Source: Oidiodendron maius Zn (taxonomy: Eukaryota > Ascomycota > Leotiomycetes > Myxotrichaceae). Taken from it: a stretch of DNA of 64,000 nucleotides. This document shows positions 1 to 12,041 of the stretch, piece by piece. The position numbers were made by a program, and so were the translations under genes. Numbering within the stretch: the stretch's first letter is position 1; every line of letters starts with the position of its first letter. The stretch lies in NCBI GenBank assembly GCA_000827325.1, contig KN832871.1:2170001-2234000 (forward strand), given 5' to 3'. Under the pieces are notes generated by a model. That model saw only the letters and a list, made by a program, of their open reading frames with translations. It had not been told where the DNA came from and did no database searches.

Positions 1-85
1 CGATCTGCCGGACAGCCAAGGTACGGAGAAGTTTAGTTCTTGTATTCTGTTAGCATGTCCTAGTCGGAGGATTCTTCCTAGTTAC

Positions 86-2708
86 TTACGATGCAACACC
101 ATGATAAGCCAAGAATGTGTCAAATCCGGTGTCCTTAAAGTTTGCTGCCATGGGAGGCCATACCATCTCTCCATTTTCCTTCGCCAGCTTGATCTTATAG
201 CGGATGTGGTCCTTTTTAATATTATTCTTTAAGCCTATTTGCGATCCTTTCTTGATAGCCTTAGAAGCATTTTCAGACCATCCGATCTGGGCAGCGTTTT
301 CAGAAGCCAGAAAGTTTTGAGCACGCGCCTCACTGGCCACCAATTCTTCGTCCTGTGCTCCCCTTTCCTTACGCGTGCTCTCCACCTTTGCCTTGGCCAA
401 AGTCTTGAAAAGACCGTGCTTTCCCTTTGCCGGTCTCGTATTATTAGGCACCTCGCCACGAGATGCAGCGGGAGTCTTCTCCAGCTTGTCATCGCACTCG
501 AGACCAGTGCCAACCTTCTCGGCATGCCCTTCCTTACCTCTATTAGCCAACTTTCGAGGACCGACAGCCTGTTCGACGATGATTTTGGCAGCCTCTTTGT
601 CGGCACGTTTATTAATCTCTTCCGTGGTCTTGGCATCATGCTCTTCGATGAGTTTGGCGGCCTCTGAGGTTATGCCCCTGCCGTCGCATTGTGTCCTAGC
701 CCTCATGAGCCACTCTGCTCGTGATACATATCCATGAAACAGCCCGATAACAAGCGCACTCTCTTCTCCTCTCGCGATGATGAGTCTCTTCAGTTTAGAT
801 ATATGATCTACCTTCGGGTCATGCATTGGAAGACTGTCCATGAATCGGTTGAGTAGGCCAAGAGGAAGCGACTTAGGAAGTGGACAGCCATACAGAACTG
901 TAAAGGCATCAGCCGCTTGAGCAAATAATTCTTCCTCATGCTCAACCAGTGTATCACCCGACTCGACTTCATCATTTCCGTAAGCTTGCTTGCATTTCTC
1001 CGCAGTCTCAGCAAGTGCAGCCGTGCGGATTGGGATTCCTGACGACTTCCTGGTTGCTGCCGCATTAGGCTGTATTTCCTTGCTATCAGTTTGTTTTGTG
1101 ATTTTAAATACCCCATTCTCTCTTCCATCTCCTAGGCCAGACGCTAACGACAAGCTCGCGGTAATAGTTTGTGGGCTATTAAAACCTTCTCCAAACCCAG
1201 TTGCAGCATTACCGATTTCGCCAAGTACTTTAGTGCGCTCATTGTGCTGCTTCTGCATATATCCCTTGTCGATTCTGTCGAGACAAATGCTCATGTACTC
1301 CTGAGTGATTTCTCCGTTGTCTACTTTGGCACGCAGCGTTTTAATGTGTTTCTGTCGTGATGTACGGTACTTGGCCTCCTGCTGACAAGAAAGGTACCAT
1401 AGCCGTTTTTGGGCCTCGTCAATATGATACTTGCATCTCAATGCCCATAAACTATTCTTTTCCTACTCCCCCGAAAATGACTATCAGTAATGAATGTGGC
1501 TGTTGAGTAGTTTAAACAGCCCTTACATTCTTCTCAAAATCCTTGAAGAGTCTCTCCTCCTTCTCTATGAATTCGAGGACAGCATCTCGTGCGTCAAATG
1601 CCAAAGCAGCCACGGCAACTGCTTTCTCTGTACGAAAGTCAAATCTTCCGCCCTCTTTGAGCAACTTTTCACCTGTTGTATGCTAGTCAGCTGAGTTTTC
1701 TTGTATTTCTGACCCGTATCATAAAGCACTCACGAGCATCAATATCAAGCCTAGCGCCAATGGCTGCATAGTCAGGATTACCTGGGTATTTTTGTAGCCA
1801 CTGCGCAGCATATCCCTCAGTGATGTGATATCCGCAGTCCTTGCATGCCGACACTACTGCCCCGACCATCTGGTCTTCGCCATATTCTCTGCAGACCGTA
1901 ATTAGCTATTGCTTCCCGGATTGGCCTCCCCCTCCTCCAACGCGAAGTGGGTGTATGAAGATAAAGAAGTAAGTAACAAACCACGTACTGGTTCTTATGA
2001 GTGCAACTAGCTTTCATGCATATACTTGCTCCAGGACAGAGGTCCAGATTCTTCTTCTCACGGCCTTTCATTTTTATTTTGTCCTGCGTAGCTGTAATAC
2101 CCTCACGCTTGCTTTTATCACAATCTTGCATCTTCCCTTTGCTCAATTGATCCATGGTTGCCGTAAGTTCCTCGACAGGTCGAGGAAGTGTTTTGGTTAT
2201 TGTGACCTTTGAAGTTGAAGCTGCCCTTAGATCAGGTGCACAATCTTTGACTTGGAACTTGTCTTGTGCTAGCTCTTGTGTTTGGGTTGGGTTGTTTGTT
2301 TTGGACTGTGTGGGGTGCTGAGAGAATTCACCAGACGCGGCAGTAGCGAGAGTCGGCAAAGCAATAAGCTCTGGAATAGGTTCTCCTCTAGTCCTGCTTC
2401 CACGCATAGAGTGTAGTGTGGTTATGTTATTCCAAGACTCTCTCAAAGATACATGTGGTGCTAGTTTTCATATGTCAGAACGAAAGTTTAACTCTCCTAT
2501 GTTCATTTGATACTGTACCAGGTCGCCTCGTTTGTGGAAGATTCAGCCAGGCTAAGTGGCCTTCAGTTGAATGTCTCTCGTCTTCGTTTTCCTCTTCTCT
2601 TTCCTCTTCTCTTTCCTCTTCTCTTTCCTCTTCGCTTTCCTCTTCGCTTTCCTCTTTCTTGTCATCCTCTTCCCTCTTCTCTTCTGTAATCTCTTCGAGT
2701 GGAGCCAT
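86..2708 (-). CDS. Hypothetical fungal protein, five exons, acidic N-terminus and coiled-coil-like core
   Basis: Not recognised as a known family. The exons are 2519-2708, 1989-2460, 1734-1888, 1527-1672 and 86-1462. The introns are 58, 100, 61 and 64 nt with GT-AG ends, and the sum is 2340 nt, giving 779 aa. The start is the ATG at 2708. The first exon encodes a Glu/Arg-rich tract (about residues 15-45) built on a 12-nt tandem repeat. The middle carries a CKDCGYHITEG segment and the join between exons 4 and 5 creates a continuous charged helix (FEKNEKNSLWALRCKY), which supports one gene rather than two. The C-terminal half is rich in Ala, Lys and Glu. No catalytic motif, signal peptide or membrane segment is seen. 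A chance chain of open frames is unlikely because all four joins keep phase. Exact 5' start is less certain. Confidence 0.6.
2578..2668. repeat. Imperfect 12-nt tandem repeat (CTCTTTCCTCTT type)
   Basis: About seven degenerate copies of a 12-nt pyrimidine unit. On the minus strand they encode the Glu/Arg-rich tract in exon 1 of the five-exon hypothetical gene. Length variation here would change the protein in frame because the unit is a multiple of three. Confidence 0.75.
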
Positions 2709-4178
2709 CGTGAGTCTCTTTAGGATCGACTCAGCCTGCTCTATTTTCTCTATGCAGTAATCAGTAATCCATTTAAATCGGAATATGCTCTCTTGAATAG
2801 CACATGAAAAAAATAAAAATAAAAATAAATGGATATACTGACTGGGCTGCTACTCTTCTAAGAGTGGGAGAGTACTGCTGTTGGCTGTAATTCAAGATTC
2901 GCGATGAGACTTAGAAGGTGAAGGATGACCGTATTTACGTGGCGCCAGCTTGGAAGATCTGTGTATATACTTCTATACGTTCTAGACATACGAATCACAA
3001 CATCAATATAAGGACACAGCAAGCAACCCAGTTTCAGGCGGCAATTGAATACCACCGGGTGGCCAGCAGCAAGTGCGAACAAGCATGCTTTCGACAGGCT
3101 CTGTGATCAATTAGATTTACAGGAGGACTCGTCTGGAAAGAAACGGATCATATTAAGTTTCTGGAATCTGTCTTGTCTGCAATTGTCTGAGGACTGAGAT
3201 CCCATCACATGAACAAGAAGTGACTTCCAATGGCTTTATTTCTCATATATTAGCGTATAATTTGGTGTATAGAGCATAAATGTCCATTTAACGGTATGTT
3301 ATTTCTCGCGTATGGTCCTACGATCCCACAATCTTCTCGTTATTCATTCTGGGTGTTTCACTTCACAATAACAGGATTCCTCTACTCTGCAACCATTCTT
3401 AAATATAAAATGAGCAGAAAGGGGTCAGAAAATTTCTGGGACATTTATGCTCCTATGTGGTCGAACTACCTTTGTCTTTAACAGAACATTATTAATTGGT
3501 AGAGCTATTCCGCATGTAATGCTTGGCGGGCGAGTTACCCCTGGAGGATTTCGCTTAGCTGGAGTTGTCAGCGACGGCAACATTGGCCATTATCATCATC
3601 AGCTGTTTGAAGTATCGCACATTCGTCTTAAATCTACTTAAAATAGAAGAATGGAATTATCCCAGTACATGGAAATGTAATAGAGCATTGCTCACGAATC
3701 AGTGTCATAAAAAGTGAAGACAGTTATTTGTTTTGTCCCTGGAGGGGGCGACGAAATATTGGAATAAAGTCGAATGTGGTATGTTCTGTTCTGATATTCA
3801 TTGGACACTGTGTTAGTCTTTCGACTGGGTAGAATATTAAATTTTGGTATTTATTTTTGGACCAGTCTTTCTGGGGTTAGTGAAAGTGTCAAAACTCCTC
3901 CAATTGAAATGTATCGAGAGGGATTATAATTTAACGTCGCGTAAAACAATTTCATATATAGGACTTTTATCCATCAACGGAGCTAGCTTATGAAGTAATG
4001 GACTGAAGAATGGTCACTTTCAAGGACGGAGGCTAGCAGTCTATCTGAGCGCAGTTGGTATCACATACCCTTTCCATGAACACATATTCGTATTGCAAAC
4101 CATAAACTCCTCCCAGCACTCCCACTACACCGCCATAAATGTTTTTATCCAGCGCCTGCAATGTAAATATGCCCAACT
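2709..4178. other. Intergenic, about 1.5 kb, no gene recognised
   Basis: Lies between the start of the five-exon hypothetical gene and the 3' end of IMP3. It holds an A-rich run (about 2806-2829, repeated AAAAAT). Short open frames on both strands (for example 2858-3082 minus and 3447-3641 plus) have no family resemblance and no splice partners that I could find. Confidence 0.6.
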
Positions 4179-4827
4179 TTATAAGAGATCGAAATCGTCC
4201 AACTTCTCGCGATACTTCAAAATATTTCTTTTGATCTTTGAGCCCTGCACCCAAGTAACGAAATCTTCCATGCCACGCGTAACAAGGAATGCAGTGTCAG
4301 TAACCGGCTCCGTGCCAACCCTGACATGGCCCTGCTCGATGAGCTTTGTTGCTGCTTGTACGGTCTCTGCCATATGTAGGCGAGTCATTACGACAGGTAG
4401 GCGGCGGCGACAGAAAGCGGAGACGGACACGGATTTCTCAACTTCAGAGAGTTTGCTACTTGCAGTCGATGGCAGAATGCCCATATCGTGCAGCTTGGCC
4501 AGCAAGAGCGCCTCATGAGTCTGTCGGAAAGTTGAAGTTGGGGGAAGAGCGGCAAGTCGGTGTGCAAGTTGTTTTAGGGACTAGCCCAGTAGAAGTCAGC
4601 AGGTATATACAGTGATACTGGAATGCCTCTCGGCGCACAGAGAATATGGGCTGCGAAATAAGAGGACACACCCCTGATAGCTTGTTGTATTTTCCATAGT
4701 CGCTTGGTTTTTGAATCGCATATCTGCGAATGACAGCTGCATCTCGGTGACCGTGATCGGACTTGTAAGTTGTGAAGTCGACTTTTCGCAATAGTTTTTG
4801 TTCGTGATGCTTTAATTTGCGCACCAT
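4179..4827 (-). CDS. imp3: U3 snoRNP protein IMP3 (S4 domain)
   Basis: IMP3 is a U3 small nucleolar RNP component of the small-subunit processome. It acts in the nucleolus and helps U3 snoRNA pair with pre-rRNA. Exons are 4672-4827 and 4179-4580 with a 91-nt phase-0 intron; the product is 185 aa, close to the 183 aa of yeast IMP3. The N-terminus ([18 protein letters not shown]) and the HRDxxxxRRY and KYNKLSG segments match the family. The second exon holds the S4 RNA-binding region ([17 protein letters not shown], then IEQGHVRVG) and the conserved end ([12 protein letters not shown]). An upstream in-frame extension exists, but the family start at 4827 is clearly right. Divergent from RSM18 with 188 bp between the ATGs. 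Confidence 0.95.
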
Positions 4828-5015
4828 TTTTGCTATGTTGCCTGTGAAAATACAATTCACCAGGCTGAGGTGGTAGATGTGAATTTTGTACATACGTCGG
4901 AACGGGAAAACATTTTTGCGGCTAGCTGGATTTTCATAAACTCTCGCCGTACTACTACTACAGAGCAGAACGACGGCCGCACTCACAAAGAATTGTAGAG
5001 CGCATTGAGTTGGCC
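4828..5015. promoter_or_regulatory. Divergent promoter IMP3/RSM18
   Basis: Only 188 bp separate the two start codons, so the two ribosome-related genes must share core promoter space. No clear TATA box was seen. Confidence 0.6.
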
Positions 5016-5945
5016 ATGGCGCAGTCACGCATACAATGCCTCAATGCAGCGAAACGCCTGGCTTATATACCAAGGGAGATACGGGCTGCGTTCTCAAAAT
5101 CCGCAGTTGCGCGAGCAGGTGAGATTCCCAGTTTCAGACCATTAACATCTCTAATTACAGTGATAGAGAATCTGCCCCGCTTCACAGCAGCTGATGGTCT
5201 TCTGGCCTCATTAGATGAACATGAACCCTCTCGACCGCCACTCACTATTACCTCATCGCCTCCGACAAACGCTCTCCCAAAGCCAATTCGCTTGCCCGTG
5301 AGACAACCGTCCCATGCACCGACACACAATAGCAACCAGCGCGTTGCAGCCATGATCTCGCAAACATTGGCCCGCCGGGTGAGGCAGAATCAAAGCTCAC
5401 TCACAGGCCGCAGGCCCGGTCATCCGTCACTAACCACGGTACAAGAGCTGGAGAATGCCAAGAAGGCAAGCGACCTGAGCAAACAGATTACGCGGCGGTG
5501 GAGGGCTGGCGATGTGTATGCGCCCCATGATCTCAGCTCCGTGGAAATGAATAAATGGAGAAATCGGGATGGACCCAAATATGATGTCTTTGATGTGTTG
5601 GATTTCAAGCCTTTAGAGAATTATAGGGTATGGATCCAACAACGTCCTCTTTCTAACGTTCACATTTTATACCCAATTGTCGCGTTGCACAGCAGATAGA
5701 ATCTTACTATACAGAATGCTAATGTAAGATGATAGAATTTCTCTATTATGTCTGAATTTATGTCTCCCACGGGACGAATCAGACCATCACACCATACTGG
5801 CCTCAGGCCGGTCAACCAGCGGAAGGTGGCGAAGGCCATACGGAGGAGCATTGGCCTAGGGCTGATGCCTAGTATTCATAGGCACCCTGAAATACTGCAG
5901 AAGATTGCTCTAAAACAAGAGCAGAGTCCGGCCAAGAGGATTTAA
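5016..5945 (+). CDS. rsm18: Mitochondrial small-subunit ribosomal protein bS18m (Rsm18)
   Basis: Structural protein of the mitochondrial ribosome small subunit. The C-terminal S18 domain is clear: [16 protein letters not shown], then [15 protein letters not shown], then [18 protein letters not shown] and [13 protein letters not shown]. The ATG is 5016 (the frame is open a little upstream from a TTG). A phase-0 intron at 5628-5735 is certain. A second possible intron at 5119-5160 has good signals (GTGAGA, CTAATTACAG) but is only 42 nt, a multiple of three, and contains no stop, so the protein is 259 aa if it is removed and 273 aa if it is kept. The basic Ala/Arg-rich N-terminus is consistent with a mitochondrial presequence. 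Convergent with the PPR gene downstream. Confidence 0.92.
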
Positions 5946-6261
5946 AATATTATGGAAGGATGCTGTGTACGATATGTTGAGATTAAAGATATGTGGAAGA
6001 GACTAGAATATTTCATCTACATGCCCATGGACAAATATTTGTCGTACCTTTAATATGGAGAATATGTACTTTTGTACCCAGGTAGATTGCAGCCAAGGAG
6101 CATCCTGTCACGGATGTGTGAGGCAGGGGGTAGATATTCGAGTTTGTTACTAGATATGTATCCCAGAGACGATATATATATATATACATCTCTCATTCTT
6201 CCGGTGCCGCACATATACAAGATTCCTCTAGCTCCTTTTATATTGTACACGTCATCTTCCA
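5946..6261. other. Convergent 3' region with TA microsatellite
   Basis: A 316-bp spacer between the stop codons of RSM18 (+) and the PPR gene (-). It is AT-rich and includes an alternating TA run at about 6172-6186. Both transcripts must terminate here. Confidence 0.6.
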
Positions 6262-8749
6262 TTAAGCCTTGATCTCCTCCTTCGGCATTCTGAATAGCCG
6301 ATGGCCCTCCTTCGCCGTCAATTGACCAAAGCCCTCAAGCCCAACCCAAATGGCCGGATACAAGTCTTTCGCCCACTTTTCAACTAAATCCTTTCGATTT
6401 TGTCCCGGGATGTTATTGTAGAGAGTGCCGATCCTATGCATTGTAAGTAGTGCCTCAAACTGCCTACCAATTTGTCGGAAGATGAACTCACATCGTAATA
6501 GTTGGGTTTAGTCCAAACTCCTTCTCTGCCCTCTCGACAAGTTCTTTTGCCTCTTCTAACTGACTGTTCCCGGCTAGTGCACCCAAATACGCCACAAAAA
6601 CTTGTGGCGTAATTTCAATATCCATTCTGCGCATTTTATCCCATATCGACCTCGCTATCTTCTCGCCGAAAGCTTTCCCTCGACATGCAAGGAAAACAAT
6701 CTCCAGGCTCTTATACGACGGCCCCTCGCTGCTCAAAGTAATATTATCCCAATAAGACAATGCTTTAGATGAGTCGCCACAGCTTGCATATGCTAACATT
6801 AGCGAGTTATAGAGTTTTGTGTTAGGTTCGATGGTGGAATCCATCTTCAGCATGTTGTGCACAATGTCGAGAGATTCGCGATCAGCGAAAGATGCTATGC
6901 CTTCGAAGCACTGGACATAGGTATCGAGGATCGGCCGAGTAGAGAGGGGGACATTTTGGCGCATGTGCCCAAACACATGACAGGCCATATCGGATCTTCC
7001 CCTTTGAAAGAACTCATTCATCATCCTAGTCCTAACGGCAATATCTGTCTCCTGGAATATCTGGCGGAAGATCGTGTAGGCCTCCCATACCTTGCTCACT
7101 GTATTCTCGCGATTCAGGCAGTAAGCTAGGAAATCATCGCGAATAAGAGTACGCTCAGAGAGCGAATAATGGAACGCATGGGTCTGTAAAAGGTCGATAA
7201 TCTCCTGTAGTTCTCCGCGGGAGAGATGCACCATACATAATGTGGAAACAGTTGTTGCTTCAAGTCTTGCACCCCGTTCATCTAGATCGGATGTCACAGA
7301 CATGATAAGATCATAGTTGGGTTCCTTGGTAGCACAGAGTGCACGAACGTACTTGTTAATCGCTGGAAGATCCTCATTATCACGAATTTCTTCGGACTGC
7401 AAGGACGTATAGGCTGCTCCAGCTCCAGACAAATCTCCAGCTGATATCCTGTAGTTCATTTGCAGGATATAGGTTTGGGAATTAGGTCGAATCCCAAACT
7501 TAGCACCCAGAACGATATATCGTTCGGCGAGATAAGAGTCATTGACGGACATGGCGAGATTAACAAGCCCATTAATCGTCGAGGCGTCTGGTCGTCCCGT
7601 ATTTCTCTCTTTGTCGTGTCGAATCATAGTCTCCAGCATTCGTTCCACATCTTCTACGCCTTTGCCCAATCCCCCTGCCGCCCACTGGAGGGCGATATCC
7701 CATGTTTCTTTCTGTGGATTGTTTTCTAGTAGTTCTCGAAACACAGATTTGGACCAATGTAGTTCGTTATTTCGGATGCAGAAATGAAGGATTTTTGACA
7801 AAGCCTTGGGAGACGGATAGACATCTTTGGAAAGAGGCCTGCTAAACCATCTCTTGGTCTCTTCGATGTTGTCTCTTTCACCATAGAAGACTGTCATTAC
7901 CTCATGGAATTTCTGTCCAAAATGTAAACCAGCCTTCTCTGCCATCTCTGCAGTCTTCAAAAGTTCATTTTCGTCCTCTTCTCTGGAAAAGCCTTCCATA
8001 ACCAGAGTCCAGAATCTTCTCAGGTGTTTGGCTCTTGGGGTTTGCCCCACCAGGTCCACATTGGAGCCAGTAAATTCCTGCAGCAATTGCCTTGCCTGTA
8101 GTGACTCCCCTGACTTCACTAAAACCATTAAGAAAGACTTCACATCGAGATGGCTTAAACCTTCGCCACTCCTAAGGATTCTGGCCGAAATATCATCAAA
8201 CACTTCTTTCGCGAGCTCATAATGTGCTGAAAGAGTGTCTCTAGGTGAATCATCACATATGTTAGCCAAAACTTTAGCAGCACATCGTAAGTCCTCCAAG
8301 CATAGGCCAAACGCCTCGTCCCCTCTATTCTTGTCTCTCAGATATCTCAAAGTCCGCAAAGCATGTTGAGCTTGAAGACTATTCACCGATTCCCCCACCC
8401 GCTGTTTATGGCTAAAAAAGCTATTGAATGCTCCGGCTAGATTTTCCAACGGCGGTGGTCGAGCCTGAATCTTGTTCATGAGCGACAGGTCAAGCATTTT
8501 ACTAAATCCCGGTGCGAGTTGTGAATCACGAGGTTCGCGCTTGGGTTTGCTCGAGAATCCCCACAGCGATCGACGGATAGGAGACCGGATGATGGAGGGA
8601 GGGCCATGTCGTCTTCGATGAATAGAAGAGCGAGGACAGTAGCATAGGAGGGGTTCGTTGGATTGGAGGTGTCTGAAAACGCTGCGAGTCAAATGAGATC
8701 GCATGACGGGAGAGAATTGCTTAATTGGAGAACCTAGGGTAATTAGCAT
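6262..8749 (-). CDS. Mitochondrial pentatricopeptide-repeat (PPR) protein
   Basis: Helical-repeat RNA-binding protein expected in mitochondria, where fungal PPR proteins act in organellar mRNA maturation, translation or complex assembly. Exons are 6492-8749 and 6262-6433, with a 58-nt intron (GTGAGT donor); 809 aa. The N-terminus is rich in Arg/Ser/His with few acids, like a presequence. From about residue 180 to 740 there are repeated helix pairs of PPR spacing, for example PNSQTYILQMNYRISAGDLS and PNTKLYNSLMLAYASCGDSS. The short second exon completes a conserved tail (GQNRKDLVEKWAKDLYPAIW). Assignment to a specific factor such as a CIA84- or CYA5-type protein would be a guess. Starts could be Met1 or Met16. 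Confidence 0.85.
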
Positions 8750-9295
8750 ATTAGATGTGCATATATGGGCATGAATTGAAGGGCATACAAATGCATCGCT
8801 TTAGTGATAATTGATCAGGCTTGAGGTTTGTATTTTGTAAATCTAAATTCCCGGAGCTCCCAAAAATTACGGTTAGCTCCGTCGAGAAGCATCCCTGAAA
8901 ACAATCCTGATCACGTGAGAAAGACGGTTCCAGGTATAGAGTGACGTCGAGTGCTGCTTGGAGCGCCAACTTCTTATGAGGTCTATCTAGGTAGAGCGAT
9001 TGCCAAAGACTCGAATTTCTAAAACTATTATGGAACCGCCATTAGGGGAAGCCAGCCATGAATCATTACACTGCCAATCGCCATTGTTCCCTACTAACTC
9101 GACGCCTCAAAATGCCCTAAGCGCCTATTGAAATTCCTATCATTCATCGTACAGATTGCGTGCAATATATAATTGCCAGATTTGCTGGAAAAGAAATACC
9201 AATGCTGGTTGCGTAAGGCTGGAGATACCAGATCAAAGTATTAGCCACAATATTAAGGTAGAGATAGGCCTGCTGAAGGAGCTTCTGCTGGAGTA
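8750..9295. other. Intergenic between ATG7 3' end and PPR 5' end
   Basis: A 546-bp spacer containing the PPR promoter and the ATG7 terminator. No additional gene is seen. Short frames here are unsupported. Confidence 0.6.
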
Positions 9296-11531
9296 TCACA
9301 GCAGCTCTCCCTCTCCATCTTCATCCTCCATTCCTGGCTCACTATCCCAGTCGACATTATCTGCCGCCGCTTCCGCTTGGCGATGAACTTCCGCAAGACC
9401 ACTAAGCTCAGTGACATAGTCCTTGTCAGTCAAAGCTCGCTTGATAAAAGTCCAACCACCTTGCTTATACGCGTCAACTATCTTAGGGGAGCACGCGGAG
9501 CAACAGTCATATGATTGGCCTTTGATTATAAGGTTATGGAAATTCGACAGGAAGCCCCGAATCTGGTGTGGCACTAAGCCAAGAGGATGGGACGGAGGGT
9601 CCCGCTCGAAGTCAGCTGATGAGCTAGAATGGCCTGAAGATGTCTGAGGTGCAGGAGCCTGTGCACCTAGCGGGTGTTGAAGAATAGACACTAGAAGCTC
9701 CACTAAAAGGGCGGAAGCTATGGGTGCAACCCCTGGGCGAGTTACTGTGCATTGCTGGTCAAGTGTTTGGTCTTTTATCGACTGCACAATGTTAGCAGAG
9801 TCAATAAAAGATAAACAAACATACATCTCCTGGAGCTACAACATCGTTGCAGAAATAGCACCCCAAACTTGATAACCCGTCATCGGTAGGGGTGATCCCA
9901 TGTCTCATGACCACATACGTATCGAAGCCCAGCGCAGCATTCAATACTATCTTCCCCGCCGCTTTGCCCATCACTGTTGGCAGCCAGCGCGATTCGCGGG
10001 TGTCCATGAGAAGAAAAATGGCATCGTGATCATCGATGAGTTTCTGAAGGACAGTAAACTCCATTTCCGTATTGGCCTCGTCCGTGATAGGATGCCCTAG
10101 CATAGGGACAGACATGACGTGGCCAGTGCTATCAACTCCAGGGTAAATCTTCTTCAGGGTCTCCGCAGCTCGATAAGCTTTTTTTGCGTCGCCCTCGACG
10201 CTATCCTGATAATCAAATAAAGGCTGGCGGACAGGGTTGGAGAAGGACACTGTAGCATTATCAACCAACGTGATCTTTCGGACGCCCCAAGCCAAAAGTC
10301 CGCGAGCGACAAAGCTCCCAAGCGTCCCAGCACCCAAAAGAAGGCATTTGGTAGACTTAATCTTATCGAGATCCAAATCCGGGGCAATTCTCCACTTCAT
10401 GAGTTTCAAGTTTAGATCCACGGCTTGATCTGCCAAGGCATTGGGGTCCATATAATGAGATAAATGGGTGACTCTGGGACTCAGTTTTCCAGCCATATTA
10501 CGCTCCCAGCCTGTTACCTTTGGCATCTCCTTGATAGGCTGCGCGAAATTATCTGTTTCGAGAAGTAAGATCCGGCTTCGGGCTTCATGGCGCCTGGCCT
10601 GGACATCCCTATAGCAAAGGATTTGAACCTTACTTAGCTTAAATCGTTGTCTAATTAAAACCAGCAAGTTCCGTAGCATCCAACCTGGATTATCGGGGTA
10701 CGTTGAGGGGTCAACAAACGAGACGAACTGATCTGTGGAGTCGACACCGTCGAAAAATCCGTTCTCGAACAACCTAAGAGATCCAATGACCCACTTGTAG
10801 TTGAGACTATTACCTTGCAGATCTTCGTTCTGCGCGTGTTCAGGTTGGTAAATTCTCTTGGCGAGAAAGAAGCCATGCTCGCGATTGTCAGTGCTATAAC
10901 GCCAAGTACCAACTTCATCAACAAGAGCAGTGGTTTCTTCTCCAGTCAGCTGAGTCGGGGTTGCACCTTCAACATTCTTCCAAACCGGCTCAGAATGGAG
11001 GGCGGGGAATGCAAACCAGTACGTGAAAGTGTACTTTTTCAAGTTGGCAAACGAAATAATGGTGAAAGAAGAGAGTAAGGAAGGAATGGAATAAATCGTT
11101 CCATCATTGATAGCGTCCCAAATCTGAAAGCCAGGGTTAGCGCGTGAAGGCTTGTCCAACAAGGAATTTCACACCTGCTTGGCAGCTGTCTGGAGCACCA
11201 TAGTCTTATCTAAATTTTTAAAGTCTTCGATAGTGTTGACGTTTTTTATCTTCCCCTCAGCTCGGATGTGGTTGACAGGAACTCTAGAATCGTGTTAGCT
11301 CCCTCTTCAGATAAAGTCCCAGCATAGGACATACTCAACGCTGGTGAGGGCGTTGCCTAGAACTCGCATACGGCAACTTTCATCTGGAGCAGTATTTGCC
11401 CGGGGTTCGTACAAGCCAAGCACACTGCGTGCCGAGTCATCGAGCTTGTCATGATCGATCTTGGACTGAGACAAAGCTGTGTAAAAGGGAAGTTCGATCT
11501 CAGAACCAAAAGGAGCAAATTTGAGAGCCAT
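9296..11531 (-). CDS. atg7: Autophagy E1-like enzyme ATG7
   Basis: ATG7 activates the ubiquitin-like proteins Atg8 and Atg12 with ATP and passes them to the E2s Atg3 and Atg10; it is cytosolic. Exons are 11335-11531, 11175-11283, 9825-11123 and 9296-9781; introns are 51, 51 and 43 nt; 696 aa. The N-terminal ATG7 domain starts [17 protein letters not shown]. The nucleotide-binding motif is [20 protein letters not shown]. Downstream are [19 protein letters not shown], and the catalytic cysteine in [10 protein letters not shown], which directly follows intron 3. Zinc-type cysteines appear in CYFCND and CCSACS. The acidic tail ends the protein, as in other ATG7s. It diverges from DCD1. Confidence 0.97.
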
Positions 11532-12041
11532 GTCTCTCTAAGCCTTGCATTCACAAGGAAGATCTAATCTCCTTGACTCTATCAGAATTTCTACCTGTAG
11601 CTTGATATCCACAGCGTTGACGTGAGACAGACCAAGCCTGAGGGGTAAAATGTACGACGAAAGTAAGTGTGGATGGCGGGGTCTTTGTAAAGGAGACCTT
11701 GGAGTTGCGGTGACTTTGAACGAGGAGGTTGTGAGTGACTATTGTAGATGAGGTAAATATGCAAAAATCTCAGCTTCCGATTCCTCTCAGTAATATCTGT
11801 CTGTTCCTGCCTTTCATTGTTGTCTGTCGCAGATGTCACCTGCGTCGGAACCCGAACTCACGTGGCTGATCTGCCTGGTTTCACGAGTGTGGATGGATGA
11901 CTAATCGCCCACAGAGAAAAGCCCCGGTTCATGCGGCCGCATTTATCGGGCAAGGATACCTGAGGCGATATCGAAACGCGAGTCTCGATTTATACCGTTA
12001 GCAACGCTAAGGAGGGGAAGAATACCATACTAGGGGAAAAT
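11532..12041. promoter_or_regulatory. Divergent region ATG7/DCD1
   Basis: A 510-bp region between the two start codons. It must carry both promoters. No motif is clear enough to name. Confidence 0.5.

Noticed and set aside
1817-2446. 209-codon frame read as one protein
   Set aside because: The 3' third is intron sequence; the real exon ends at 1989 and the join to 1888 gives a sensible continuation.
4513-5028. 171-codon frame taken as a separate gene
   Set aside because: It is IMP3 exon 1 with untranslated upstream sequence and intron read-through.
10615-10635. tRNA T-arm-like sequence inside ATG7
   Set aside because: No pairing acceptor or D arm; it is ordinary ATG7 coding sequence.
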